Below are positions 17,453 to 26,479 of a DNA stretch of 64,000 bases, piece after piece; within the stretch, counting starts at the first letter, position 1; every line of letters begins with the position of its first letter. The notes below the pieces were generated by a model, which was not told the origin of the DNA, searched no databases, and saw only the letters and a program-made list of their open reading frames with translations. The stretch covers positions 186,001 through 250,000 of the forward strand of contig NZ_JAGKJJ010000007.1 in assembly GCF_020329505.1 (NCBI RefSeq), in the 5' to 3' direction. A program made the translations under genes and the position numbers. The stretch is from Bradyrhizobium semiaridum (lineage in GTDB: Bacteria; Pseudomonadota; Alphaproteobacteria; Rhizobiales; Xanthobacteraceae).

Positions 17453-19015
17453 CTACGCGCTGGTGAAGCTGCCTTGCGAGCGGCTTTGCCAGCGCGCGCT
17501 GCCATCGCCGTTCGATGACCGGTCGCGGGGACGAACTCCGCTCAGCAGCCCCGCGGTCTTGGGCTGAACCCGCGATCCGTCGATCACCTCGAGCGGGCCG
17601 CAGCGGTTGAGCGTGTGCAGCTTCCGTCCGGTCCACAGCGGACCCGGCTTGATCAGGTGGCGCACCGCCTGCCGGTACGTCGTCGGCGACAGTTCGAGGA
17701 TTTCCGCAAGCCCCAGCGCCGCGCCATATCCGGTCGAGCAATCCTGCACCGGACGCCACAGCGAGCCGTTGATGGTCACGAAGTTGCCCGCCGGGCGCGT
17801 GGTTGCGCGGTCCATCAGGATCGGGTTGCTTGCATGCGGCAGCCAGGGGCCGAACAGCTGTTCGGCGTAATAGATCGCCAGCGTGTCGGAATATCCGCCG
17901 GTGCCGTCGCGCCAGGCGCCGAACATGTAGTGCAGGCCGTTGTGCTGCGTGATGGTCACGTCGGCCAGTTCGAGCCCGGACAGCAGCGTCGCATGACGTT
18001 CCCACTTGTCCGGAAAGCGAACGCATTTGTAGAGCGGAACGTCGCGATGCGCGGTGCTTTCCGGGATCATCCACAATTCGCCGTCGTGCTCGATCAGGAA
18101 CGGATAGGACAGATGCCAGGGCTCTTCCAGCGCCGGCACCGTGCTGCCGACCGGCCCGTTGCCGTCGAATTCGACCGCGGAAATGGTGCCCTTGCCGACG
18201 CGGTGGTCGAGGTCCTCGAAGAAGACGAATGTGCGTCCCTGCCATTTGACCGGGAACGGATCAGCGTAGAAGCGGTGACCGGGATCATCAAGCACCTGCC
18301 AGGCCGGCCCGGACAGATCGCCGGTGCGCCAGACATTGGTGTTCTCGCTGTAGCGCCAGCCAACATGCCAGTGCGGCGCGTAGCAGCAGAGGCGGTAGAT
18401 CTCCTTCGCGATCGACGCGGCCAGGCCGCGCAGGACATACGGCGCGGGCTTTAGCGCAGCGCCGGTCGGACGAGCGAACTGCGGCACCAGCCGCGGAGCG
18501 CCCGACAGAACCACCGCCAGCATGGACAGGGTCCGGGCCATCACCGTATCGAGCCCGCCGCTCAGGCCATCAGCGGTTTCCGCGGACGGATGACCGCGGT
18601 CCATGACGGTGCCGTCGGCCTCGTTGACGATCTCGATGACGGGCAGGTCGCCGGCGAGAATCGCCGCGAGCGCGGCGTTTTCACCCGCCGCCCCATTGAA
18701 CCATGGGCGAAGATAGAGCCCGGCGGAACAGTTCGGATCGCGCGCGGCGCCGGTGAAATCGACCACCACGTCGGCATGGCCGGCCTCGGCCGGCGATCGT
18801 TGCGGAATTTCACGCAGCGCGTCGGCGCCGCCGGCCTTGCCTTTGCGCAGCAGCAGCCGTTCGAGCGCGAACAGCGCTTCGAGGCCCGCCGGCCGTGCCT
18901 CCACAGTTGCGGTCCAGGCGATCTGAACGGGAACATCCTCGCCATTGACGCGCAGCGTCTCCCGGCACATCCAGCGCCGGGCATGCTCACGTTCGCAACG
19001 AAACTGGATGATCAT
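17453..19015 (-). CDS. Formyltransferase-like / GINT1-type glucosaminyltransferase domain protein
   Basis: The 520-residue protein seems to have two parts. The first 170 or so residues resemble the formyltransferase-type domain found in polysaccharide clusters (HADVVVDFTGAARDPNCSAG, LPVIEIVNEADGTVMDRG). From about residue 215 a beta-propeller-like region (FYADPFPVKWQGRTFVFFED, EEPWHLSYPFLIEHDGELWM, GYSDTLAIYYAEQLFGPWLP) resembles the domain annotated in plant glucosamine inositolphosphorylceramide transferase. The family is poorly characterised in bacteria; a role in decorating a surface glycan is likely from context. It follows the GT4 gene by 15 bases in the same direction. The serine-rich tail looks disordered. 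Confidence 0.7.
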   Translation of the reverse strand: MIIQFRCEREHARRWMCRETLRVNGEDVPVQIAWTATVEARPAGLEALFALERLLLRKGKAGGADALREIPQRSPAEAGHADVVVDFTGAARDPNCSAGLYLRPWFNGAAGENAALAAILAGDLPVIEIVNEADGTVMDRGHPSAETADGLSGGLDTVMARTLSMLAVVLSGAPRLVPQFARPTGAALKPAPYVLRGLAASIAKEIYRLCCYAPHWHVGWRYSENTNVWRTGDLSGPAWQVLDDPGHRFYADPFPVKWQGRTFVFFEDLDHRVGKGTISAVEFDGNGPVGSTVPALEEPWHLSYPFLIEHDGELWMIPESTAHRDVPLYKCVRFPDKWERHATLLSGLELADVTITQHNGLHYMFGAWRDGTGGYSDTLAIYYAEQLFGPWLPHASNPILMDRATTRPAGNFVTINGSLWRPVQDCSTGYGAALGLAEILELSPTTYRQAVRHLIKPGPLWTGRKLHTLNRCGPLEVIDGSRVQPKTAGLLSGVRPRDRSSNGDGSARWQSRSQGSFTSA

Positions 19016-19030
19016 GTCCGGCCCATCCGT

Positions 19031-20332
19031 CTAATGCGTGCCTCTTGCAAGGGCCGCGTCGAGAATCTGGACGTATTCCTCAATCATGCTGTCGAGCGAA
19101 TAGCGCGACCTCAGTCCCTCGGCGCTTTGCCGCAACCTGTCGCGGAGCGATTGATCGGTCAAAATTCCGGAGACCGCGGCTGACAGCGCGGCCTGGTTCG
19201 CCGCGTCGACAAAGATGGCCGCGGGCTTTCCTTCGAAGGACAGAACTTCGCGCAGAACAGGAAGGTCGTTCACGACGCAGGGAATGCCGGCGCTGGCGGC
19301 TTCGACCGCGGCAAGGCCGAAGGTTTCGGCCTGCGAGGGAAACACGAATACGTCGAGGCAGGCCAGGAAGTCCGACATGCGGCTCGGCGGAATTTCCCCG
19401 ATGAAGTGCAGCCGGTCGGAGACGTTCAGCCCGTCGGCCAGCGCTCGTAGCCGGGCTTCATCCGCGCCCTGGCCCGCGAGCGCCAGGTGCCATGACGGCT
19501 CGCCGGCGAGCAGGCGGATCGCTGCGTCGAGCCGCTTGTGCGGATGCAGCCGCGCCGCGCAGCCGAGCAGGACGCGATCCGCCGGCAGCTCGAACTGCTG
19601 CCGGGCGATCTCTTTGGGCAGGCTGCGCGACTTGTCGTCGAAGCCGTGCGGCACATGCTTCATGCGCGCACGATAAGGGGCGGGATACCGCGCGTATTCG
19701 CGCTCCATATCCTTTGAGTTCAACGTGATGCACTGGAAGAAGCCGACGCTTCCCATGACGATGTCGGCGGCGCGAACCGGCCAGCTCATCGACATCGCCG
19801 AGGACACCTGATTGGCGATCACGGGAGCGCGACTGACGAGGCGCGACACGCCGGCGCCGATGACATTGCCGAAGTGCTGGAAGGTCAGGACGACGTCAGG
19901 CCTGATGGTCCTGATATGACCGGCGAGGGTCCACAGCATGCGCAGCAGCGCCACGGGATTTCCGGGCCGGCTTTGTGCGCAGTAGAACGTATTGGGCGGC
20001 TCGTCGAAGGAGTCCGACTTGCGGAAGAAGAACAGGTTGGCGACGTCATAGCCGCGCGCGGTGAGGCCGGCGCCGAGCAGCCGCGAAATCTCCTGCGCGC
20101 CGGCGTTCTCGGCCTGGGTTTGCACCAGGAGGATGCGCCGCGCACGCCTGCCGTGCTCCGGCCGAGCGGGTGATACGGCCGGCACCGCGCGCAATTCCGT
20201 GACTGGCGTGAAATGGAGCACCGAGTCCTCACCCGTTGAAGGAGTGGATCCGCCCCCTCTACTTTTGTTTCTGTCCGTATCACGCGACGGTCGATCGTGC
20301 ACCGGGTAGCGCGTGTTGAGGTTACTGCTCAT
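19031..20332 (-). CDS. Glycosyltransferase family 4 protein
   Basis: The 433-residue protein has a GT-B fold. After a polar 60-residue N-terminal tail comes RRILLVQTQAENAGAQEISR (donor/acceptor loop) and a C-terminal half with LLGCAARLHPHKRLDAAIRL, ALAGQGADEARLRAL and the EX7E motif in PSQAETFGLAAVEAASAGIP. It should transfer a sugar from a nucleotide-sugar to a lipid-linked glycan on the cytoplasmic face of the inner membrane. The long N-terminal tail may mean that the true start is further in. It forms an operon with the downstream GINT1-like gene. Confidence 0.9.
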   Translation of the reverse strand: MSSNLNTRYPVHDRPSRDTDRNKSRGGGSTPSTGEDSVLHFTPVTELRAVPAVSPARPEHGRRARRILLVQTQAENAGAQEISRLLGAGLTARGYDVANLFFFRKSDSFDEPPNTFYCAQSRPGNPVALLRMLWTLAGHIRTIRPDVVLTFQHFGNVIGAGVSRLVSRAPVIANQVSSAMSMSWPVRAADIVMGSVGFFQCITLNSKDMEREYARYPAPYRARMKHVPHGFDDKSRSLPKEIARQQFELPADRVLLGCAARLHPHKRLDAAIRLLAGEPSWHLALAGQGADEARLRALADGLNVSDRLHFIGEIPPSRMSDFLACLDVFVFPSQAETFGLAAVEAASAGIPCVVNDLPVLREVLSFEGKPAAIFVDAANQAALSAAVSGILTDQSLRDRLRQSAEGLRSRYSLDSMIEEYVQILDAALARGTH

Positions 20333-20479
20333 TTAGGGCAATCAAACGTTGGTCGTGGATGGCAATGGATCGTCTCACGGGCAAGACTACAGACGGCTCG
20401 TTAAGTAATTGGTTACGGCCGCGGAAAGTAAGGGTAACCGGCGATTAACTATAGATATTTGCGTTGCGGAAGTCGGAAT

Positions 20480-20756
20480 AACGACACCCAGCGCGACCAG
20501 CAGAAGGCGCTGGAAGATCAGCTGAAGGCTGCCGAATCGCAGATCCTGGTCGACGGCCAGGCGCTGGTCAGGCTGCAGGACCTGCAACGCGATGCGGACG
20601 CCAACAAGAACATCTACGAGCAGTTCCTGTCGCGCTACAAGACGAGCGAAGAGCAGCGCCGGCTGTTGAACTCCCAGGCCAAGATCGTTTCGCCGGCGAC
20701 GCCGCCGGTGCGTCCGACCCTTCTTCCGCTTCCATTGCTGATCGCAGCGATCGAGC
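20480..20756 (+). pseudogene. Remnant of Wzc/GumC/ExoP-type polysaccharide chain-length protein
   Basis: About 92 codons are open and clearly match the end of the periplasmic coiled coil and the start of the second membrane segment of Wzz/GumC-type proteins. Recognisable parts are LVRLQDLQRDADANKNIYEQ, FLSRYKTSEEQRRLLNSQ, AKIVSPATPPVRPTLLPLPL. Upstream there is no N-terminal part, and downstream the similarity stops exactly where the oppositely oriented flippase gene ends; the tyrosine kinase part is absent. This is the internal scrap of a once complete gene, which indicates that the polysaccharide cluster was reshaped by deletion or insertion. Confidence 0.75.
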
Positions 20757-22103
20757 TCACTCGTTCGTGTCTGCAACGCGAACCCGATAGCCGCCGGCTT
20801 TCGAAGATCCAAGGTGAAATAGCGCCAGAACCGAAGGGTCAACGCCGGCCCGCCGGCGGCACAGCACGTTGAGCGCGACGGTGGCGAGCGTCAGCGACAC
20901 GGTGGCCGAGATCGCGGCGCCGAGCACGCCGAGCCAGGGGATCAGGACGAGAAATCCCGCGAGCCGCAGCGTGACGTTCGCGACAAGGACGGGAACGTAT
21001 TCGCGCTCGTGTCCGGTCAACTGGAGGATCGTCGCCGATGGACCGCCGGCCGCCTGAATCGCCGTCCCGAGCGCAAGCACGATCAGCACCCACTTCTGCT
21101 CGGCGAAATGCGGCCCGAACAGGCCCAGCAAATGCGGCGCACCGACCCAGACGATCACCAGCCCGGTGACGACGCAAAGCGCGGTGACCTCCGCCATCAA
21201 CTTCAGCGTATGCTCGAGCCCGCGGAAATTCTGGCTGAAGTACAGCGAAGGCAGCCGCCGTGCGCCGAAGGTGTACAGCGCGGCCGAGAGCATGGCGAAG
21301 ATGTTGGCGAGGCGGGAGGCCGCGAAGTAGATGCCGGCGGTTGCCGGATCGAGCATCCAGTAGACCAGGATGACATCGAAATACTGGTTTGCCGCCTCGA
21401 GAATCGAGGCAAGCCAGTAGCGGAACCCGCTCGTTCGCCAGCGCGACGGCTCGGAACGGGCGGTCACCTCACGCAGGTTCGGCAGCGCGCGCACGATTGC
21501 AACGATCTGTACGAGCAGTCCGACGAACATGGCCGCCGTCATCGCCGTCAGCATTTCGGTGGGGCTGAGTTGCCGGTGACCGAACAGCGCCGCGATCAGC
21601 AGCAGGACGACGGCGACCCGCCAGAAGAACTCGCGGTTGCCTTCGCCCATCAGGATGCTGACCAGTGCTCGCGCAGTCTGGCTGCCGAGCATCAGGCCGG
21701 CATTGACAGCGGTGAACGCGGCGACCGCGAGGATCATCAGCCACCACTCGCCGCGAAGCCACGCCGCGGCCGAGATGGCGGCGATCGCGATCAGCATGCC
21801 GATCGCGGAGTTCCTCAGGCTGGACAGCAGCACACCCTTGGTGAGATCGGCCTCGCCCCGCACCTGATACTCGTTGAGGAAGCGGACCAGCAGCAGCTCC
21901 TGGCCGACCAGACCGACGACGGAGGCCATCTGGGCAACGGAAAGCCAGGTGGCGAAATCGCCGAACGCGTCGGGCGACATGGTTCGCGCAGCCAGCGAGA
22001 ACAGCGCGAACGCAAGCCCACCGCTGCCGACCTTGAGCAGGATGGTGCCGGCCATGCCGCGCGTCACATCGCGCCGCATCAGTTGGAGAAGTGAGGAAAA
22101 CAT
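20757..22103 (-). CDS. Oligosaccharide flippase / polysaccharide biosynthesis membrane protein (Wzx-like)
   Basis: The 448-residue protein is mostly hydrophobic with about twelve predicted membrane helices and belongs to the MOP/MATE superfamily of lipid-linked oligosaccharide flippases. It begins MFSSLLQLMRRDVTRGMAG, followed by GGLAFALFSLAARTMSPDAF, typical of the first helix pair, and has GPSATILQLTGHEREYVPVL late in the protein. It would move undecaprenyl-linked repeat units to the periplasmic leaflet. The stop codon abuts the Wzc/GumC remnant. No Wzy polymerase is visible in the window. Confidence 0.87.
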   Translation of the reverse strand: MFSSLLQLMRRDVTRGMAGTILLKVGSGGLAFALFSLAARTMSPDAFGDFATWLSVAQMASVVGLVGQELLLVRFLNEYQVRGEADLTKGVLLSSLRNSAIGMLIAIAAISAAAWLRGEWWLMILAVAAFTAVNAGLMLGSQTARALVSILMGEGNREFFWRVAVVLLLIAALFGHRQLSPTEMLTAMTAAMFVGLLVQIVAIVRALPNLREVTARSEPSRWRTSGFRYWLASILEAANQYFDVILVYWMLDPATAGIYFAASRLANIFAMLSAALYTFGARRLPSLYFSQNFRGLEHTLKLMAEVTALCVVTGLVIVWVGAPHLLGLFGPHFAEQKWVLIVLALGTAIQAAGGPSATILQLTGHEREYVPVLVANVTLRLAGFLVLIPWLGVLGAAISATVSLTLATVALNVLCRRRAGVDPSVLALFHLGSSKAGGYRVRVADTNE

Positions 22104-22584
22104 GACGGCCAGGGTCGCAATCCTGTCAAGCTGTTGAGCGTACCACTCGGTGCATTCTGGAGTGTTAATGAAATCTTGCTGAGATTCCGTTAGTCTTGGC
22201 TAGGCTCGCACCGATGCAGGCCGGGCCGTCTTGCTCCATTCTGGAACGGCTGTTTCTCCGCTGTCTCCAAACGGCGCAGGCAGAGGCCATACCGGACCGC
22301 TGGCGCGACAGCACCGACGGAACGGAGGGAGCATCGAAAGCGCGTGACCGCACGCCCCGAGGGGCGAAATCGAGCCGTAGACCGATCATCCGGCAACAGA
22401 ACCTTCAGCAAATACCGCTTCATGACGCGCGTTGAGGTGCAAGCCGCGTGCCGGGAGGGCTGCGTCAGCGGTCTCGGCGGCACCGTTAACCTGAATGCCG
22501 AACGCGCAGCGTCCAATCCCGCGGCCCGGCACGGCAGGCAAGGATATTGCAGTTCCGCCGGCAGTCACCGCGGAGCGGAAATAA
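22104..22584. other. Intergenic region between divergent polysaccharide genes
   Basis: This gap between the flippase and FAD-oxidoreductase genes holds no convincing gene: the short open frames lack ribosome sites and family motifs. It must carry the promoters of both genes. The 14-base word TTAATGAAATCTTG at 22165-22178 recurs exactly at 25246-25259 upstream of the WecG/TagA-like gene. Otherwise I see no repeats or strong hairpins. Confidence 0.6.
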
Positions 22585-23805
22585 ATGATTGTTGACGAAA
22601 GCATTGCCAGGTCGGTCGCAAATCCCGAGGCCGAAACCATCGACGTAGACGTCGCCATCGTCGGCGCCGGGGTGGCAGGGTCGCTTGCACGCGCCGTCTT
22701 GGTGCGAGCCGGATACCGGGTCGCCCTGATCGACAAGCGCACCGTCCCGCCGGACGAATTCCGCGTCGAGAAGATCGGCGGCCAGCAGCTCGATCTCATC
22801 CGCCGACTCGGTTTCATTGACGGCATGGAGGCCGTCGGCTCCCCATACGGCCGGATCATCAATATCAAGCAAGGCAAACTGGTGGATGTCAGCGTCGGCC
22901 AGGCCTACGGGTTTTCCTATGCCAGCATCGTCCACATGGCCCGTGGCCTGACGTCTGACCCATCCAGCGTCATGTTCGATCAGGTGACCAAGGTCAGCTG
23001 CAGCGACGATCGTCAACATCTCGAACTGGCGTCGGGAAGGCGTGTCACCTCGCGCCTCGTCATCATCGCGACCGGCATGGCGAATGCGCTGGGATACAGC
23101 CTTGGGATTCAGCGCCGGATCATTGCCGAGCGCCATTCGGTCTCGTTCGGCTTCATGATCGCGCGTCCGGACAATGCGCCGTTCGGCTTCGAGGCGCTGA
23201 CCTGCTATGGCGAACAGACCGGTGACGGCGTCGACTATCTCAGCCTGTTTCCGGTGGCGACCGGCATGCGGGCGAACCTGTTCATGTTCCGCGATCCGAA
23301 CGATCCGATCATGCGCGACCTGCGTCGCGATACCAGGCGCACGCTGCTGCGCCTGATGCCGGGATTGCAGCGCTATCTCGGGGATTTCGATGTCGTCGGA
23401 CCGGTACAGAACTGGGTGATGGACCTGTCGGCGGTCGAGGGACATCTGCAGCCCGGCGTCGTGCTGATCGGCGATGCGTTCCAGACCAATTGCCCCGCCG
23501 CCGGAACCGGCTTCGGCCGGCTGCTGGTCGATGTCGAACGTCTGTGCACGGAATATGTGCCGCGCTGGCTCGAGACCGACGGCATGGGCATGGAGAAGAT
23601 CGCGCAGTTCTATTCCGACCGCGACAAGCTCGCCGCCGACCGCTACTCCCTGCAGATGGCGTTCTTCCGGCAAGCCCTGACGCTGAGCAACGATGTGAAG
23701 TGGAGCCTGCGCCGGCGGCTGCATTTCCTGCGGCGCATGATCGCGTACCGAATCGACCGGATTCAGCCGGGCTGGATCGCGCGCGTCCGGGGTGCGCTCC
23801 GATAG
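22585..23805 (+). CDS. FAD-dependent oxidoreductase (PHBH fold)
   Basis: The 406-residue protein has an N-terminal FAD-binding Rossmann motif (VDVAIVGAGVAGSLARAVLV, followed by LIDKR). The second FAD motif is GVVLIGDAFQTNCPAAGTGF, as in aromatic hydroxylases, halogenases and geranylgeranyl reductases. A middle part with VSFGFMIARPDNAPFGFEA is unlike the well-known hydroxylases, so the substrate is unknown. A GGAGCGG sequence precedes the ATG. Its place inside the polysaccharide island suggests that it modifies a glycan precursor, lipid carrier or linked small molecule, but this is only contextual. Confidence 0.85.
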   Translation: MIVDESIARSVANPEAETIDVDVAIVGAGVAGSLARAVLVRAGYRVALIDKRTVPPDEFRVEKIGGQQLDLIRRLGFIDGMEAVGSPYGRIINIKQGKLVDVSVGQAYGFSYASIVHMARGLTSDPSSVMFDQVTKVSCSDDRQHLELASGRRVTSRLVIIATGMANALGYSLGIQRRIIAERHSVSFGFMIARPDNAPFGFEALTCYGEQTGDGVDYLSLFPVATGMRANLFMFRDPNDPIMRDLRRDTRRTLLRLMPGLQRYLGDFDVVGPVQNWVMDLSAVEGHLQPGVVLIGDAFQTNCPAAGTGFGRLLVDVERLCTEYVPRWLETDGMGMEKIAQFYSDRDKLAADRYSLQMAFFRQALTLSNDVKWSLRRRLHFLRRMIAYRIDRIQPGWIARVRGALR

Positions 23806-23885
23806 CCGGCTAGCGCGGCCTTTCAGAAGATCAGGCTCAAAAGGAACTGATGCGGGACGGCGGTTCGAACCGACCCTGTCGCGAG

Positions 23886-25022
23886 TTAGCGTGTCCAGGT
23901 CGATGTGCTGATCGGCGACATCCTGAGCTCGGCCACGCGCTTGGCGGCCTGCTTGATCCACGGCGCCTGCTTCAGCGCAAGCAGGGCGATCGCGCCCGCG
24001 GTGCTGCCGGATTGCGTTACGCTCGACATCGGGGTCGGCTGCCCGCCGAACTGCTTCTTGTACGGCTCGTCGCCGATGGTGAAATCCAGCACCTGGTCGC
24101 CGCGCGCGATGCAATCCCTGGCGACGCTTTCAAAGGTCAGTGCGCCGATCGACTGGCTCTTGTATCCCTCGATGTCGAACCCGGTCATGATCACGAGCAG
24201 GCTGTCGCGGTGCGATAGTCCCAGCGCGGTCGCGATCACGTTGCCGTCCATCTTCATGGCGTAGAGGCGCGAGAACGAGCCGAGACCGCGAAGCGCCACG
24301 TCGGAGTAGAAGTCGAAATATTCCGGACGCTGCAGCAGGTCGCCGTCGCCCTGGGCGTGAAACCGCGGGCCGCGGAACTTCTTCATCGTCTCCATGGCCT
24401 CGCGGATGGAGCTGCTGTCATTGCAGCAGGAGAATGTCAGATTGCCCTTCCTATGGATCTGACGCCATTTCTTGGCGAGCTCCTTCTGATAGGACTTTCC
24501 GAGCGCGTTGATCTGCCACTGCTCGAACGGCGCGGTCAGCACCGTCGCATAGGCGTTGGTGTCCATCGAGACGCGGTGCGGCGCCCCGAGCAGGGTCTCG
24601 ATCGGCATCCTTGCGTCGAGCAGCTTGGGAACGCGCAGCAGGTCGAACGGCCGAAGCAGCTGCCGAAGCTTCCGGCATGCGGCTTCGTCGCGGAGCAGAT
24701 CGGCGAACGTCTTCACCGTGCAGACCGGCGCCAGGTAATCGGAGACGCGCAGGTCCGCGAATTCGATCGTCCGCATCGGGCCGCGCCGCACGCGCAGCAG
24801 CGGCAGCACCGCCGCCAGCGCGCCACCGGCGCGGCGGCGAACGACGACGACCAGCGGCTTCGCCGCCATGGCGGTGGCAAGCTTGCGGTAGAGGCTGTCC
24901 AGCCACAGCGGATGCTGAAACGCGGTGGCGTCCGAACCCTTGAACAGTTCGGCATATTCTCGAGACAGGAAGTCGAATGTGTCGTCGATGCAGACATCGA
25001 ACGCATCATCATTCTGAATCAT
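23886..25022 (-). CDS. GNAT-fold protein of the BioF2/CelD type (Acetyltransf_6)
   Basis: The 378-residue protein matches the double GNAT fold of proteins often annotated as cellulose-biosynthesis CelD-like. TAFQHPLWLDSLYRKLATAM is the typical first block, YQKELAKKWRQIHRKGNLTF the central block, and IGALTFESVARDCIARGDQV with LDFTIGDEPYKKQFGG the end block. These proteins probably acylate a sugar or polymer during exopolysaccharide synthesis. The ATG is chosen because the upstream TTG start adds 13 residues that do not look conserved. It is convergent with the FAD oxidoreductase and divergent from the WecG/TagA gene. Confidence 0.85.
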   Translation of the reverse strand: MIQNDDAFDVCIDDTFDFLSREYAELFKGSDATAFQHPLWLDSLYRKLATAMAAKPLVVVVRRRAGGALAAVLPLLRVRRGPMRTIEFADLRVSDYLAPVCTVKTFADLLRDEAACRKLRQLLRPFDLLRVPKLLDARMPIETLLGAPHRVSMDTNAYATVLTAPFEQWQINALGKSYQKELAKKWRQIHRKGNLTFSCCNDSSSIREAMETMKKFRGPRFHAQGDGDLLQRPEYFDFYSDVALRGLGSFSRLYAMKMDGNVIATALGLSHRDSLLVIMTGFDIEGYKSQSIGALTFESVARDCIARGDQVLDFTIGDEPYKKQFGGQPTPMSSVTQSGSTAGAIALLALKQAPWIKQAAKRVAELRMSPISTSTWTR

Positions 25023-25547
25023 GTGAAACCAAACGATCGCCGGTATGAGCGCGCCCGCCAAGCCGACGCTGCGGCGTTATAGCAGAGAGCGGCGGGTTGA
25101 CGCACCGGCGGAATGCGATTTGTATTAACGTCTTGCCCGGATCGTTGCCTCGTATGTCTGCGTCGCCCCGCTTGTGCGCCGGCGCGCGTGCTTCACCGCC
25201 TGCCGTTCCAGAGACGTCGTTGGCGATCATGCCCCGGCGTTATCCTTAATGAAATCTTGACGGGGTTGAACCGATCGCCGCGGTACGCGCCATGGCTGCT
25301 CTGGACCGGATGTTGCAGTAAGGGACCCGGAAGTATGGGAGTCCTTGGTGAAATGTTGAGTCACAGTCAAAACGCCCGCGTTTCGCACGCAATTTCGCCC
25401 GCGCGACAGGATCGCGACCGGGCTCGGCGTGCCAATTCCGACACGGCTGCTCCGCTTGTCCGGATTTGCAACACTCCGCGTGGCACAAAATCGGAATCCG
25501 CCGCGGACACGTCGGACCTTCGATCGGCACGGGGCGAGGCCGCTGAT

Positions 25548-26363
25548 ATGACTGAGCGCCGGATCAACCCTGTCGGCCGCGCTGCGACCGCCGACGTTGT
25601 TCGCGCCAGCGTGGGCGGGCTGCGGCTTGCCGTGCTCGACTGCGAACAGACCGCCAACTTCATGGTCGACGCGGTGTACCCGAAGCGGCGGGTCAACCGG
25701 CCGCTGTACCTGACCTCGGCCAATGGCGAGGTGCTGTCGCGCTGCTCGAGCGAGCCGATCACCGACCGGCTGTTCCGCGCCGCCGACCTGATCAATGCCG
25801 ACGGCCAGCCGCTGGTCATGGTGTCGAAGCTGCGCTCGCCGAATCCGCTCCCCGAACGCGTCGCGACCACCGACCTGTTCCACGTCGTTGCGCGCAAGGC
25901 CGAGGAGCTCGGCCTGACCTTCTACATGTTCGGCGCGGACGAGGCGGAGAACAAGACCGCCGTCGCCAACGTCCGCAGGGCGTATCCGAACCTGAAGATC
26001 GTCGGCCACTCGCACGGCTATCTGCGCGGCGAGGCGCTGCGCGCCAAGGTCGAGGAGATCAACGCATTGGCGCCCGACTTCCTCTGGGTCGCGCTCGGCG
26101 TGCCCTATGAGCAGGCCTTCGTCGACGAGTTCATGCCACAGCTCGGCAATGTCGGCGTCATCAAGACCTCGGGCGGATTGTTCAACTTCCTGTCGGGCTC
26201 ACGCTCGCGCGCCCCGCGGTGGATGCAGATGGTCGGGCTCGAATGGGCCTGGCGGCTCTGGCTCGAGCCGCGCCGGCTGTTCTGGCGCTACCTCACCACC
26301 AATCCGCACGCGCTCTACCTGCTGTTCAACAAGACCCGGCCGTCGTTTCCCAAGCGCGACTGA
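25548..26363 (+). CDS. WecG/TagA/CpsF-family glycosyltransferase
   Basis: The 271-residue protein is a GT26 member: RPLYLTSANGEVLSRCSSEP, then LFRAADLINADGQPLVMVSK, FYMFGADEAENKTAVANVRR, LAPDFLWVALGVPYEQAFVD and GNVGVIKTSGGLFNFLSG. GT26 enzymes add N-acetylmannosamine(uronate), glucuronate or related sugars to a lipid-linked acceptor at the inner membrane. The frame is open for 145 codons upstream of the ATG, but that part has no family similarity and the length fits the family from this ATG. The final GPRW-like segment (RAPRWMQMVGLEWAWRLWLE) is the usual membrane-associated end. Confidence 0.9.
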   Translation: MTERRINPVGRAATADVVRASVGGLRLAVLDCEQTANFMVDAVYPKRRVNRPLYLTSANGEVLSRCSSEPITDRLFRAADLINADGQPLVMVSKLRSPNPLPERVATTDLFHVVARKAEELGLTFYMFGADEAENKTAVANVRRAYPNLKIVGHSHGYLRGEALRAKVEEINALAPDFLWVALGVPYEQAFVDEFMPQLGNVGVIKTSGGLFNFLSGSRSRAPRWMQMVGLEWAWRLWLEPRRLFWRYLTTNPHALYLLFNKTRPSFPKRD

Positions 26364-26479
26364 GCTGTTCTACGATTTGTGATGACAGTGGAAAATGCGC
26401 CGATGTCACGCGCTCCATCGGATGACGGAGCGAAGCGATATCCGACTCATCCCACCAAGCGCAGCTGCCGGCATTCGCG

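Noticed and set aside
22196..22595. Short open frames in the gap between flippase and FAD-oxidoreductase genes
   Set aside because: No ribosome sites, Arg-rich composition and no conserved motif; treated as non-coding.
23861..23872. CGGTTCGAACCG resembling a tRNA T-loop, between convergent genes
   Set aside because: The flanking bases do not form a T-stem or acceptor stem and no cloverleaf can be built; it is just a short palindrome.
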